Below, in pieces: positions 1 to 8,745 of a stretch of DNA of 64,000 bases (its first letter is position 1; each line of letters starts with the position of its first letter). The DNA comes from Desulfocorpusculum sp964414345 (GTDB lineage Bacteria; Desulfobacterota; Desulfocorpusculales; Desulfocorpusculum): assembly GCA_964414345.1 (NCBI GenBank), contig CAYPWF010000010.1, positions 9,490 to 73,489 of the forward strand, given 5' to 3'. Position numbers and translations under genes: made by a program. A model generated the notes under the pieces. The model saw only the letters and a program-made list of their open reading frames with translations, was not told the origin of the DNA and ran no database searches.

Positions 1-1
1 C

Positions 2-61
2 TCCATCCCCTTCCATCCAGGGGCTGTCAAGTACTACAAGGAGAAGGGTCTCATGAAGTGA
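2..61 (+). CDS. TAXI family TRAP transporter solute-binding protein, C-terminal end (partial)
   Basis: Only the last 19 codons lie in the window, ending at TGA 59-61. The tail HPGAVKYYKEKGLMK matches the usual C-terminus of TAXI-family periplasmic binding proteins of tripartite (TRAP) transporters. The next two genes are a DUF1850 protein and a fused TRAP permease, the standard TAXI-TRAP order, which supports the call. The substrate cannot be read from this fragment; related systems import small organic acids or amino acids. The stop codon overlaps the GTG start of the next gene (GTGA), so translation is probably coupled. Confidence 0.75.
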   Translation, partial: SIPFHPGAVKYYKEKGLMK

Positions 62-672
62 GGAGCCTAGAGATGCCGGGGCTCCCCCAGGCTGCTCTAA
101 GGGGCCCTGGCAACTTCCCCAGCAGGGGCCATTTTCGGGCTGCTGCCTGCGCGTTTTTGATGTCGGCTCTCTTGGGGTTGGCCTTTTTGGTTCCCGTGTT
201 CAAAACCCTGGATGTGGCCGACCCTGCTGGCGGGAGGCCCTTTTTTCGAGCCCCCATGTGGGGTAAAGAGGAGTTTCAGATCTGCTTCATCCACTCGGTG
301 AACCGAAGGCCCGTGTGCGACAGGCTTAGGGTGGAGGGGGAAGATCTGCTGATACTCGGTTCCCGCTTTGACTCCTTCGGGGCTGGAATGCCCGATGGCT
401 CAAGTGACGAAGGGGTCCTTCGGCGCCTCCCGGATGGCTGGCTGGAATGGAGGGTTCAAAGGCCAGTGCCAGAGGTGATCCTGAGGGTCGGCCGCACGGC
501 CGAACACCGGCTTGTGCTAAAAGGCAAGGAGATACTTCTAAGCCAACTGGCAGAGCCCGGGCAGGCCTTGAGTTTCAGGCCGGGCCGGGCCAGCTTGTGG
601 GAGATCCTGTGGCGGGCAGGGGTATGGAGTGAGTCAGGAGAAGGACACGGGGGACAAGGGGCAGCCCGTTGA
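58..672 (+). CDS. DUF1850 domain protein of a TAXI-TRAP transporter locus
   Basis: This 204-residue protein starts at GTG 58, overlapping the previous stop. A hydrophobic segment at about residues 29-48 would act as a signal anchor. The DUF1850 hallmarks follow: IHSV near residues 78-81 and FGAGMPD at 107-113. DUF1850 proteins are found between TAXI binding proteins and fused TRAP permeases, as here, and are presumed accessory to uptake, but no biochemical role is known to me. Its 3' end overlaps the next gene by 44 bases. An N-terminal extension of about 25 residues before the hydrophobic segment may mean the true start is downstream, but no better start is visible. Confidence 0.8.
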   Translation: MRSLEMPGLPQAALRGPGNFPSRGHFRAAACAFLMSALLGLAFLVPVFKTLDVADPAGGRPFFRAPMWGKEEFQICFIHSVNRRPVCDRLRVEGEDLLILGSRFDSFGAGMPDGSSDEGVLRRLPDGWLEWRVQRPVPEVILRVGRTAEHRLVLKGKEILLSQLAEPGQALSFRPGRASLWEILWRAGVWSESGEGHGGQGAAR

Positions 673-2626
673 GGGCTTGGCCGGGCAGGAAGTCGAGACC
701 ATCTCCAAGGAGGAGTTGGAGAAGATCCTCCAGAAGGTGGACCGGGAGGCTTCCACCCGCAAGCTTTGGGGCGTCCCGCGCTGGATAGTCTACGTCATAG
801 GGGTGGGCTGGTCTGTCTTTCAGGTCTACACGGGCGCCTTCGGTCTTTTACCTGCCCAACTCCAGCGCTCCATCCACCTGGCCTTTGCCTTTGCACTGGC
901 CTACCTTCTCTACCCAGCCAGGCGATCCAAGGGCTCTGGCCGGCTCCAGTGGTATAACTGGCTCCTTGCGGCCTTTGCCGTGTATGTCGGCCTTTACATG
1001 GCCATCAACTACACCCGGATCATGGAGGCGGGGGGGGATTATTCGAGCACGGATTACATCTTTGCAGGGTTGGGGATCCTGTTCACACTGGAGGCTGCAA
1101 GAAGGGTGGTGGGCCTTCCCATCACCATGATCGCCCTGTGTTTCCTCGTTTACGCTTACTTCGGGCCCTATTTCCCGAGCTTTCTGGCCCACAGGGGCTA
1201 CTCCCTAGAGCGCATAGCCTCCCACATGTACCTCACCACAGAGGGGATCCTGGGCATTCCCCTAGGGGTGGCGGCCACCTTTATTTACGTGTTCGTGCTC
1301 TTCGGCTCCTTTAGGGAAAAGACAGGACTCGGGCAGCTCTTCATAGACATCTCCAACGCGGTTGCCGGGTGGGCCTCGGGGGGGCCGGCCAAGATGGCCG
1401 TGGTCACAAGCGCCCTGGAGGGGACCGTGTCCGGAAGCTCGGTGGCAAATACCGTGGAATCCGGGAGCCTCACCATCCCCATGATGAAGAAACTGGGTTA
1501 CAGGCCAGAGTTTGCCGCGGCAGTGGAGGCCTCCTCTTCCACTGGCGGCCAGATAATGCCCCCCATCATGGGGGCTGCGGCCTTTATAATGGCCGAGTTT
1601 CTCAACATGCCTTACCTGGACATAGCCAAGGCTGCGGCCATCCCGGCCTGTCTTTATTTTTTCGGGGTCTTCATGGAGGTGCACTTCGAGGCCAAAAGAT
1701 GCAATCTCAAGGGCTTGAGCAGGGATGAACTGCCCAGGTTCGGCCAGGTCATGAGGGAGAGGGGCCACCTCTTCTTCCCCCTGATAGCCATCATCACCTT
1801 TCTTTCAGCGGGCTTTACCCCGCTTTACGCCGCCTTGATGGGGCTTGCGGTCTGCGTGCTGGCAGGAGCCCTGAGAAAATCCACTCGCATGAGCCTCAGG
1901 GAGATAGCAGACGCCTTCGAGCTGGGGGCCAGAAACGCGGTGGGAGTCGCCCTGGCCTGCGCCTCGGCGGGGATCATCATAGGGGTTGTGACCCTCACAG
2001 GGCTGGGGCTCAAGCTGGCCAACGGGCTGGTGGAGCTGGCAGGAGGGAACCTTCTTTTCACACTCTTCTTCACCATGATCACTTCCCTGATCCTGGGCAT
2101 GGGTGCCCCCACCACGGCCAACTACATCATCACCTCAACCATTGCGGCCCCTGCTGTGATACTGCTGGGTGTGCACCCCTTGGCAGCTCATATGTTCGTT
2201 TTCTACTTTGGGATCGTTGCGGACATAACCCCGCCCGTGGCCCTGGCAGCCTACGCCGGCTCCGGGATCGCCAAGTCAGATCCCATGAAGACCGGCATCA
2301 CATCCACGAAGCTGGCCATAGGGGCTTTCCTGGTCCCCTACATCTTTGTGTACAACCCATCCATGCTGATGGTGGGCACAACGGCACTGGGTCTCATCCA
2401 AACCCTGATCACATCATGTTGCGGGATGACGGCCATAGGGGCCTCCATGATCGGTTTCTTCTTGGCCCCTATGAGCTGGTGGGAAAGGCTCCTGTTCTTC
2501 GGGGGAGGCCTCATGCTCATAGACCCTGGAACAGCGACGGATGCTGCAGGGTTGGGTCTGCTTGGCCTTGGGGCCCTGTACCAGTGGTCCAAGAAGAGAA
2601 AGCACAGGGCTCAGCCCATCTGCTGA
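629..2626 (+). CDS. TRAP transporter fused permease (DctQM-type, TAXI family)
   Basis: A 665-residue polytopic inner-membrane protein starting at GTG 629. After about 45 charged cytoplasmic residues it is almost entirely hydrophobic. The first four or so membrane segments correspond to the small DctQ subunit and the rest to the DctM ion-coupled permease. Typical permease motifs are visible: SGSSVANTVESG near residue 266, GQIMPPIMGAAAFIMAE near 307, GMGAPTTANYIITS near 490 and DITPPVALAAYAG near 531. The length fits fused TAXI-type permeases (about 620-700 residues). With the binding protein and DUF1850 gene upstream it forms a sodium- or proton-driven, ATP-independent uptake system. It ends 51 bases from the convergent citrate synthase gene. 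Confidence 0.93.
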   Translation: MSQEKDTGDKGQPVEGLAGQEVETISKEELEKILQKVDREASTRKLWGVPRWIVYVIGVGWSVFQVYTGAFGLLPAQLQRSIHLAFAFALAYLLYPARRSKGSGRLQWYNWLLAAFAVYVGLYMAINYTRIMEAGGDYSSTDYIFAGLGILFTLEAARRVVGLPITMIALCFLVYAYFGPYFPSFLAHRGYSLERIASHMYLTTEGILGIPLGVAATFIYVFVLFGSFREKTGLGQLFIDISNAVAGWASGGPAKMAVVTSALEGTVSGSSVANTVESGSLTIPMMKKLGYRPEFAAAVEASSSTGGQIMPPIMGAAAFIMAEFLNMPYLDIAKAAAIPACLYFFGVFMEVHFEAKRCNLKGLSRDELPRFGQVMRERGHLFFPLIAIITFLSAGFTPLYAALMGLAVCVLAGALRKSTRMSLREIADAFELGARNAVGVALACASAGIIIGVVTLTGLGLKLANGLVELAGGNLLFTLFFTMITSLILGMGAPTTANYIITSTIAAPAVILLGVHPLAAHMFVFYFGIVADITPPVALAAYAGSGIAKSDPMKTGITSTKLAIGAFLVPYIFVYNPSMLMVGTTALGLIQTLITSCCGMTAIGASMIGFFLAPMSWWERLLFFGGGLMLIDPGTATDAAGLGLLGLGALYQWSKKRKHRAQPIC

Positions 2627-2677
2627 GCCGCCCTTCTTTCCCAGAGTCCCTGGGTTGCCCCTCCCGGCTTTACGGGC

Positions 2678-3859
2678 TTAACCCCTTTCCTTGAGGGGCT
2701 TCCACTCGCACTTGTCAGGGCCGCAGTAAGAGCCTATGTAATCCGCCTGGGGCCTGTAAAGCTGGGGTTTGCCCTGGGCCTCTCCCAGGCGCTCCTCTAT
2801 GATGTGAGCCACCCAACCAGAGGTGCGCGCCACTGCAAAGATGGGTGTGAAGAGGTCCTTGGGGATGCCCATGGCGTTGTATGTGGGGGCGCTGTAGAAG
2901 TCCACATTGGTTGGAATTGAGCGGCCCTTGAGCCTCTGAAATGTCTCTTTGGCCACCCTCTCTATCTCCACCGCCAGCTCGTACCAGTGGGTTTGACCGG
3001 TTCTCTTGCCTATGGCTTCGGCCATGGGTTTCAGTACCTTCACCCTGGGGTCGTCCACCTCGTAAACCGCGTGGCCCAGCCCCATGATGCGCTTGCCCTC
3101 CTGGAGCCTTCTGCTCACCCATTCCTGAGCCCGCTCCTTGGAGCCCACCTCTTCCAGCATCATCATCACCCTTGTGTTGGCCCCCCCGTGAAGCTCCCCT
3201 GCCAGAGAGGCCACGGCAGCAGCCACTGCTCCGTAAGTATGTGACCTGGTGGATGCCACAGCCCTGGCCGTGAAAGTGGAGGCGTTGAAAGAGTGCTCTG
3301 CGTGAAGGATCAGGCAAACATCCAGATCGCGCTCTGTGTGGGTGTCTGCCCTGACCCCCTTGAGCATGCGAAGGAAATCAGCCGCATGTGGCAGGGATGG
3401 GTCTGGAGGGATCACGGCCAGGCCCTTCCTGATCCTCTCCCAGGCGGCCACAATGGTGGGGAAGGCCCCTATGATCCTAAGGCCCCTGTCCACCTCTGCT
3501 GGGCGGCTCTCGTCTCGGATGTTGGGGTCGTGGTCCGCCAGGAAGGCGGCTGCCCCCTGGAGCACGTCCATGGGGGAAGCTGAGCTGGGCCTCAAGCGCA
3601 TGGACTTTATGATCTCCCCGGGGATTTGCCTAAAGTAGGCCAGTCTGGAAGAGAACTCCTTGAGCTCCTCGGCAGAAGGGAGCCTGGCTTCCAGGAGAAG
3701 AAAAACCGTCTCCTCGTAAGTGGCATTGGCCGCAAGATCCAGCACGTCATATCCCCTGTAAATGAGGACCCCTTTCTTGGGGTCTATCCCGCAGATGAGG
3801 GTGTCGGCCACCGGGATATCCCTGAGGCCTATGTTCTTGATGTCCGTGATGCACTCCAT
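2678..3859 (-). CDS. Citrate synthase / 2-methylcitrate synthase family enzyme (Si type)
   Basis: This enzyme condenses acetyl-CoA (or propionyl-CoA) with oxaloacetate. The 393-residue protein has the family residues: HAEHSFNAST at about 186-195, LHGGAN with catalytic His near 224, GLGHAVY with His near 263, and NVDFYSAP with catalytic Asp near 320. The chosen ATG at 3859 has a GGAGGAGG ribosome site seven bases upstream; an in-frame start 12 codons earlier at 3895 lacks one. The length suits the short hexameric or dimeric bacterial type. Sequence inspection cannot separate citrate from methylcitrate synthase. It is a single gene, convergent with the TRAP permease. A DRE-TIM enzyme at 27940-29778 may be a second, unrelated citrate synthase. 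Confidence 0.92.
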   Translation of the reverse strand: MECITDIKNIGLRDIPVADTLICGIDPKKGVLIYRGYDVLDLAANATYEETVFLLLEARLPSAEELKEFSSRLAYFRQIPGEIIKSMRLRPSSASPMDVLQGAAAFLADHDPNIRDESRPAEVDRGLRIIGAFPTIVAAWERIRKGLAVIPPDPSLPHAADFLRMLKGVRADTHTERDLDVCLILHAEHSFNASTFTARAVASTRSHTYGAVAAAVASLAGELHGGANTRVMMMLEEVGSKERAQEWVSRRLQEGKRIMGLGHAVYEVDDPRVKVLKPMAEAIGKRTGQTHWYELAVEIERVAKETFQRLKGRSIPTNVDFYSAPTYNAMGIPKDLFTPIFAVARTSGWVAHIIEERLGEAQGKPQLYRPQADYIGSYCGPDKCEWKPLKERG

Positions 3860-3913
3860 GGGCGTTCCTCCTCCTGGGTTGCCGAAGCTATTCATCTTGG
3901 CCTTTTCTTTTCC

Positions 3914-3941
3914 CTTACAACATCCAGGTGCCTTTTGTCAA
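3914..3941 (-). promoter_or_regulatory. Candidate sigma70 promoter for the citrate synthase gene
   Basis: On the minus strand, TTGACA (3936-3941) is followed after 16 bases by TGTAAG (3914-3919), 55 bases upstream of the start codon. The -35 is perfect and the -10 weak. Called by eye only. Confidence 0.35.
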
Positions 3942-3983
3942 AGGGCCCTGGAGGGGGTTCAGCCAATTATTCACCCCAGAGCA

Positions 3984-4182
3984 TGGCCGGAATTATTCGT
4001 GAAGGCCCGGGAGATCGGGGCTACACCCCCACGAGCCCCAGGTACGCTTGGAGATATTCCGGCTCAAAGAAAGGCCAAATCTGAAAAAGAAAATCAGAGG
4101 GTCTTGGGGCATGGATAGGTTTTTCCCAATATATCCTCAAGGCAGCAGGCAGGATCCACTCATCGTGAATAATGTGCGCCAT
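3984..4182 (+). repeat. Interspersed ~198-bp palindromic repeat, copy R1 (diverged, forward)
   Basis: The 460-base gap between citrate synthase and the next gene holds a diverged copy of the window's repeat family. It opens with GGCCGGAATTATTC, keeps the central ATATTCCGGCTCAAAG block and ends GTGAATAATGTGCGCC, against GTGAATAATGCGGGCTA in intact copies. The outer hairpins are damaged, which suggests an old copy. It lies between divergently transcribed genes. Confidence 0.7.
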
Positions 4183-4238
4183 AAAGCCCAAAAGAATCGG
4201 GGTATCCCCACTGACAAGGTTTGTGGGTTCCGGACCGG

Positions 4239-4267
4239 TTGTCGTTCCATTCCACCCTTGCTACAAT
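4239..4267 (+). promoter_or_regulatory. Candidate sigma70 promoter for the small secreted protein gene
   Basis: TTGTCG (4239-4244) and TACAAT (4262-4267) are separated by 17 bases, ending 52 bases before the ATG at 4320. Called by eye. Confidence 0.45.
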
Positions 4268-4319
4268 TCCCCAAAAAAGTGGGTTGTTTTTAAAAGGCAA
4301 TCCGGGAAAGGAGGGGATC

Positions 4320-4730
4320 ATGAGACAGAAATGGCTGACAGGATTTCTAATGGCGTGTTTGCTTTTTTTCTGCGCAGCTCTCCAAGCGGATGCCCTCTCT
4401 CCCCCCAAGAAGATCTGCGCGGTGGATAAGGCCTCTAGTGATTTGCTTTTCGCTGTTTCATGCAAGCCCAACGGTAAACTTCAATTTAGCTCGTCTTCTG
4501 CGACCATTTACCTGTTGACAGGCTTTTTGAGCGGAGGAATCGCTCCGGTGGTTGGAAGCGGATATGTCTTATCCTCCAATTATTTTTATTTCCTCCTGAC
4601 AGGGGGGCACGTATTGGAGGTACTACTAAATCTGGAGACCGGCCAGGGCCATTATACATTGTATCAATTTGGCGGTTGGGTGCCGTCAAGTGGAGATTTA
4701 GAGATCAAGAATTGCCTGGAGTTGCCGTGA
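4320..4730 (+). CDS. Small secreted hypothetical protein
   Basis: I do not recognise this 136-residue protein. It starts at ATG 4320 behind a strong AAAGGAGG ribosome site; an in-frame start at 4221 is less likely. Residues 1-25 form a classical Sec signal peptide (basic MRQK, hydrophobic core, cleavage after ADA). The mature part is rich in Ser, Gly, Leu and aromatic residues, with three cysteines (KIC, VSC, KNC) that could form a disulfide. No lipobox is present. Two hydrophobic stretches in the mature part, around residues 60-75 and 90-105, may be beta strands or membrane-associated. It appears monocistronic with its own promoter, and function is unknown. Confidence 0.7.
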   Translation: MRQKWLTGFLMACLLFFCAALQADALSPPKKICAVDKASSDLLFAVSCKPNGKLQFSSSSATIYLLTGFLSGGIAPVVGSGYVLSSNYFYFLLTGGHVLEVLLNLETGQGHYTLYQFGGWVPSSGDLEIKNCLELP

Positions 4731-4890
4731 AAGAGGCATGCCCAGCCGGAGAGATCTCCTTTGAGGGGAAGGGTGGCTCAGGGCCCTCCCCCTCCCTACC
4801 CTTGGCCGGGGCCTGCTGTGGGGGCCTGGCTCTGTCCCCAGCGGTTATAATGTGTTATAAGAGGGCTTGATTGATGTGGAGGGTTGATCC

Positions 4891-5151
4891 ATGGAGCAGA
4901 AGGCGCAGGCCGTATCGCGGCGTCCCAAGGCCAAACGCATCCGGGAGCTTCGGGTGTACCGCAGCTGGTGCAAGCGCTGCGGGATCTGCGTGGGGTTCTG
5001 CCCCAAAGAGGCTCTGGAGAGGGATGAGGCCGGGTATCCCCGATGGAGGGACGAGAAGGCCTGCGTGCTTTGCAGGCTTTGCGAGCTTAGGTGCCCTGAT
5101 TTTGCCATAGAGGTGGTTGGGGAAGGAGGCAAGGATGAGCCTGAGCAGTGA
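4891..5151 (+). CDS. korD: 2-oxoacid:ferredoxin oxidoreductase, ferredoxin-like delta subunit
   Basis: This 86-residue protein is a two-cluster [4Fe-4S] ferredoxin. It has two CxxCxxCxxxCP motifs, with Cys at 27, 30, 33, 37 and at 58, 61, 64, 68. It would carry electrons from the thiamine-diphosphate catalytic subunits to free ferredoxin. It heads a four-gene operon (delta, alpha, beta, gamma) and overlaps korA by 17 bases. A TATAAT at 4846-4851 could be the operon's -10 box, but no good -35 is seen. The N-terminal 20 residues are basic and unlike typical free ferredoxins, as in other KorD subunits. Confidence 0.9.
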   Translation: MEQKAQAVSRRPKAKRIRELRVYRSWCKRCGICVGFCPKEALERDEAGYPRWRDEKACVLCRLCELRCPDFAIEVVGEGGKDEPEQ

Positions 5152-6286
5152 AGCGGCCAGGCCCAGGCTGATCCAGGGCAATGAGGCTTGCGCCGAGGGG
5201 GCTGTGGCTGCAGGTTGCAGGTTCTATGCCGGCTACCCCATCACCCCTTCTTCAGAGATCGCAGAGGTGCTCTCCTATAGGCTCCCGGCCGTGGGGGGCA
5301 CCTTCATCCAGATGGAGGACGAGATCGCCAGCCTGGGGGCGGTGATCGGAGCCTCCTTGGCCGGGGTGAAGGCCATGACCGCCACAAGCGGGCCTGGCTT
5401 TTCTCTCATGCAGGAGCACATAGGCTTCGCCTGCATGGCTGAGGTGCCCTGCGTGATCGTCAACGTGATGAGAGGGGGGCCCAGCACAGGTCTTCCCACC
5501 CATCCCTCCCAAGGGGACGTGCAGCAGGCTCGCTGGGGCACCCATGGGGATCATCCCATCGTGGCCCTCACCCCATGGAGCGTTAAGGAATGCTTCCAGC
5601 TCACGGTGAGGGCCTTTAACCTCTCGGAGAAATACCGGACCCCGGTGATCCTGCTTATGGATGAGGTTGTGGGGCACATGAGGGAGAACCTGGTGCTCCC
5701 GGAAGCTGGATCTTTGGAGGTGCTGGACCGGGTGAAACCCAACGTGCCGCCCGAGTGGTACATACCTTATGAGGACACCCCCTTCGGTGTTCCGCCCATG
5801 GCGCCTTTCGGGGAGGGATACAGGTACCATGTGACGGGTCTTACCCATGACGTGAGGGGATTCCCAACTCTCAGGGAGGACGAGATAGAACCTTTCATGG
5901 ATCGTCTGTATCGAAAGATATGGACCCACTTGGAGGACATCCAGAGCTGGGAGGCCTATGAGGTGGAGGACGCTAAGGCCTGTATAGTGGCCTACGGCTC
6001 TGTGGCCAGGGCGGCCAAGAGGGCGGTTGTGGAGGCCAGGGCTCAAGGCAAGAAGGTGGGTCTCCTCAGGCTCATAACCATCTGGCCCTTCTGCAGAAGG
6101 GCCGTGGAGTCGGTGTTGGAGCGGTGCCGAGTGCTCATCGTGCCGGAGATGAACCTGGGCCAGATCTCCAGGGAAGTCAAGAGGGTGGTGCAGGGCCGGG
6201 CCAGGGTGCTCACCGTTAGCAAGGCCCTGGGGAGGCTCCTTACCCCTCGGGAGATCCTGGAGCCCTTGGGGGAGGTGTGCCCGTGA
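5135..6286 (+). CDS. korA: 2-oxoglutarate:ferredoxin oxidoreductase, alpha subunit
   Basis: The 383-residue alpha subunit pairs with KorB to decarboxylate a 2-oxoacid oxidatively, or to carboxylate an acyl-CoA reductively, using ferredoxin. Visible motifs are GYPITPSSE at about 33-41, the TSGPGFSLM loop near 84-92 and GGPSTGLPT near 114-122, characteristic of the KorA/PorA pyrimidine-binding fold. The ATG at 5135 has the ribosome site GGAAGGAGG; an earlier TTG at 5117 is less likely. Four-subunit architecture and motif style favour 2-oxoglutarate, but other 2-oxoacids cannot be excluded. The anaerobic context suggests a role in the TCA cycle or its reverse. Confidence 0.92.
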   Translation: MSLSSEAARPRLIQGNEACAEGAVAAGCRFYAGYPITPSSEIAEVLSYRLPAVGGTFIQMEDEIASLGAVIGASLAGVKAMTATSGPGFSLMQEHIGFACMAEVPCVIVNVMRGGPSTGLPTHPSQGDVQQARWGTHGDHPIVALTPWSVKECFQLTVRAFNLSEKYRTPVILLMDEVVGHMRENLVLPEAGSLEVLDRVKPNVPPEWYIPYEDTPFGVPPMAPFGEGYRYHVTGLTHDVRGFPTLREDEIEPFMDRLYRKIWTHLEDIQSWEAYEVEDAKACIVAYGSVARAAKRAVVEARAQGKKVGLLRLITIWPFCRRAVESVLERCRVLIVPEMNLGQISREVKRVVQGRARVLTVSKALGRLLTPREILEPLGEVCP

Positions 6287-7170
6287 ACGGGGAGCCACGC
6301 CTGATCTACCAGTATCTCCGCCATGACAAGAAGTTCCCCCATGTGTGGTGCCCTGGCTGTGGGAACGGGATTGTTTTGGGCTCTCTCATCCGCACCGTGC
6401 ACAAGCTGGGGCTTTCCAAGGACGAGGTGGTGCTGGTCTCAGGGATCGGGTGCGCCGGGAGGCTCCCGGTGTACGTGGACTTCAATACCCTTCACACCAC
6501 TCACGGCCGAGCCCTCACCTTTGCAACAGGCATAAAGCTGGCCAAGCCCCATCTCAAGGTGATGGTGATCATGGGGGACGGGGATGCCACAGCCATAGGG
6601 GGCAACCACCTGATTCATGCGGCGCGCCGCAACGTGGACCTCACGGCCATCATAGTGAACAACAACATATACGGCATGACTGGCGGCCAATCTTCCCCCA
6701 CCACTCCCCACGGGCTGAGGGCCAGCACATCCCCATACGGCCACGCCGAGCACGCCTTTGACATATCCCGCCTGGTTGAGGCTGCGGGGGCGAGTCTCGT
6801 GGCCCGAGGTACCATCTACCACGTGAACCTGCTGGACAAGCTCCTGGAAAAGGCCACGGAGAAGGTGGGCTTTGCCGTGGTGGAGGTTATAAGCCACTGC
6901 CCCACGCATTTCGGGAAGCTAAACCTGCTGGGGGGGCCTGTGGATAGCATGCGCTGGATGTCCGAGCACGCCGTGCCAGTGGAGAGGGCCAGGAAGATGA
7001 AGCCTGAGGAGCTCCAGGGCAAGTTCAGAATAGGTGTTCTGGTGGACAGGGAGATGCCCGATTACCAGAGCGAGTACGAACGGGTGAGGCAGAGGGCCAT
7101 GGAGGCTGTACCCTACCGCATAGACCCTCAGGAGATCTCCAAGATGTTGGAGTCGCATCAGATTTATTGA
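6283..7170 (+). CDS. korB: 2-oxoglutarate:ferredoxin oxidoreductase, beta subunit (thiamine diphosphate binding)
   Basis: This 295-residue protein is the thiamine diphosphate-binding beta subunit. CPGCG at about 23-27 opens the domain, GDGD at 98-101 is the diphosphate/Mg2+ motif, and NNNIYGMTGGQ at 126-136 completes it. The GTG at 6283 overlaps the korA stop (GTGA) and has GGAGG seven bases upstream, so it is preferred over GTG 6277. The length fits the short beta subunits of Kor-type enzymes, which lack the C-terminal extension of pyruvate synthase beta subunits. It forms the catalytic core with KorA. Confidence 0.93.
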   Translation: MNGEPRLIYQYLRHDKKFPHVWCPGCGNGIVLGSLIRTVHKLGLSKDEVVLVSGIGCAGRLPVYVDFNTLHTTHGRALTFATGIKLAKPHLKVMVIMGDGDATAIGGNHLIHAARRNVDLTAIIVNNNIYGMTGGQSSPTTPHGLRASTSPYGHAEHAFDISRLVEAAGASLVARGTIYHVNLLDKLLEKATEKVGFAVVEVISHCPTHFGKLNLLGGPVDSMRWMSEHAVPVERARKMKPEELQGKFRIGVLVDREMPDYQSEYERVRQRAMEAVPYRIDPQEISKMLESHQIY

Positions 7171-7181
7171 GGCAGGAGCAA

Positions 7182-7760
7182 ATGGCCGAGCGCTACGAGG
7201 TGAGGTTCAGCGGCACAGGGGGCCAGGGGGTCGTGCTGGCGGGCATGATCCTTGCCGAGGCAGCAGGGCTTTTCGGTGGCAAGCATGTGGTGCAGACTGT
7301 GAGCTATGGCCCCCAGGTGAGAGGGGGGAACAGCAATGCCGAGGTGGTCATAAGCCAGGAGGAGATAGACCATCCACGTCCCTTGGGCCTGGATCTTCTG
7401 GTGCCTTTTACTCAGCAGGGTTGCGATGAGGGGGCAAAGTTGCTAAAGCCCAGGGGGGTGGTGCTTGTGGATCCGGAGCTGGTAAGCCAGATGCCAGAAG
7501 GCTGGGTGGCTTCTATTCCCCTCAGGAAGACTGCTTTGGAGGCCACCGGAAAGGCCCAGATGGCCAATGTGGTGTCTTTGGGGGCTGTAGTGGTACTTTG
7601 CCCCCACGTGGATTTGGAGGCCATGGTGGCGGCTGTGAAAGAGAGGGCCCCCAGGGGCTTGGAAGAGGTTTTCTTGAAGGCGCTGGAAGCAGGCTACAGG
7701 CTTGCGGACTCCATGCGCGAGAAGATCTCCTTCAGGGAGGCACCCTCCCCGGAAGACTGA
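7182..7760 (+). CDS. korC: 2-oxoglutarate:ferredoxin oxidoreductase, gamma subunit
   Basis: A 192-residue gamma subunit with GTGGQGV at 11-17 and YGPQVRGGNSNAEVVIS near 42-58, the two signatures of the Por/Kor gamma domain that helps bind coenzyme A. It ends the operon. The start is uncertain: ATG 7182 has AGGAG only three bases upstream, while TTG 7167 overlaps the korB stop (TTGA) and would add five residues. A decayed repeat copy follows the stop codon. Confidence 0.9.
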   Translation: MAERYEVRFSGTGGQGVVLAGMILAEAAGLFGGKHVVQTVSYGPQVRGGNSNAEVVISQEEIDHPRPLGLDLLVPFTQQGCDEGAKLLKPRGVVLVDPELVSQMPEGWVASIPLRKTALEATGKAQMANVVSLGAVVVLCPHVDLEAMVAAVKERAPRGLEEVFLKALEAGYRLADSMREKISFREAPSPED

Positions 7761-7820
7761 GGTCCAGCTGCAAGCCGCCCTCCTGCCCCTCTTAAAAGGC
7801 GTGGAGGGTCCCTGCCATCC

Positions 7821-7960
7821 AGCCCTCATTACTCAAGCTCAGTGTATAATGCGGCCTGTCTCAAGGATATTAGGAGAAACCGGTCCAGGCTCAAAAACAC
7901 CCTGACTCTCTGTGTCAGACTCGGCCCTGGCTCGGCTCGGAACATATCTTTCCCCTACCC
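7821..7960 (-). repeat. Interspersed palindromic repeat, copy R2 (decayed, reverse)
   Basis: The 311-base gap between korC and the lipoprotein gene holds a degraded reverse copy. It shows AGCCCTCATTACTC and GTGTATAATGCGGCCT (the palindromic end), AAACCGGTCCAGGCTCAAAA and GCTCGGAACATAT. Beyond about 7960 similarity to the family fades. No gene is seen in the rest of the gap. Confidence 0.6.
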
Positions 7961-8071
7961 GATCCCTCCTATCCCGGGTTTTCCCTCCCGCTTCTCTACC
8001 TCCAAGTAAACTTTACCTGGGCAAGGGCGACCAATAGGTTACCGGCTGTTCTTTTCGGCAAGGAGGAACCA

Positions 8072-8449
8072 ATGAAAAGTAATGAAACGAAGAAGAACTC
8101 AGGTGTTATACACAGAAGGATTTTCTCCAATGGCCTCCTAAAAGGAGCAGGCACACTTGCTCTTCTTGGGCTGGCAGTGGGACTTGTAGGCTGCGCAGCC
8201 ACGGGGGGTGCAGGCGGGGCCCTGCTGGGTTACGGGATCACAGGCAATGCCAGGGGGGCTGCCCTGGGGGCCGGTGCCGGAATGCTTGCCGGTTCCCTGT
8301 TTGATGTAGGGGTCATAAGGCCCCACCCCTACTCCTATGGACCGCCGGCCTATTACGGGCCGGCCCCTGGAAGGTGGGTTTATGTGCCCGGGTACTGGGA
8401 TGCTTATGGCCGCTGGGTCCCACCCCAGCGTTACTGGGCGCCTTATTGA
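8072..8449 (+). CDS. Glycine-rich lipoprotein (glycine-zipper type)
   Basis: This 125-residue protein starts at ATG 8072 with GGAGG upstream. After a basic N-terminus and hydrophobic core a lipobox LVGC places the lipidated cysteine at residue 41. The mature part begins with a Gly/Ala-rich glycine-zipper stretch (GGAGGALLGYG, ARGAALGAGAG; about residues 45-75). A short tail rich in Tyr, Pro and Trp follows, with the repeated aromatic pattern YVPGYW and RYWAPY. It is probably anchored in the outer membrane. Proteins of this build are often annotated as glycine-zipper or YXWGXW-repeat lipoproteins; no function is assigned. A strong terminator follows. Confidence 0.8.
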   Translation: MKSNETKKNSGVIHRRIFSNGLLKGAGTLALLGLAVGLVGCAATGGAGGALLGYGITGNARGAALGAGAGMLAGSLFDVGVIRPHPYSYGPPAYYGPAPGRWVYVPGYWDAYGRWVPPQRYWAPY

Positions 8450-8486
8450 AGAAAACATAACGAGGTAGGCTTTTGTTGTTTGGGAT

Positions 8487-8522
8487 TTCGGGCATCCGGT
8501 TTCCGGATGCCCGAAGTTTTTT
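8487..8522 (+). terminator. Rho-independent terminator of the lipoprotein gene
   Basis: A perfect 13-bp stem (8487-8499 with 8503-8515, arms beginning TTCGGGCATCC) with a three-base loop is followed by G and six T residues. Confidence 0.92.
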
Positions 8523-8745
8523 ATCCTGTTGTTGCAGGGGCCCAAAAAACACCCTGTTCCCCTTGTGCACGCAGTTCTCTTGACTTGCTTCCAAGGAGAT
8601 TGCTGAATCGGCAAAAAGTCTTTGATGAGTCTAAAGTCCTCAGTCATTGGTTTTATCCCTAAGAGCAATTTTCCCTTTTCTTATGAACCAGCCCTACCAA
8701 CACATGTTGCACACGCACAGCTCCGATAACGGGTGCGTATAGCCT

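Noticed and set aside
4048..4293. Plus-strand ORF upstream of the secreted protein
   Set aside because: It is read through repeat copy R1 and the promoter region and has no ribosome site.
8138..8668. Minus-strand ORF opposite the lipoprotein gene
   Set aside because: It spans the lipoprotein gene and its terminator and has no protein-like features; it is a shadow frame.
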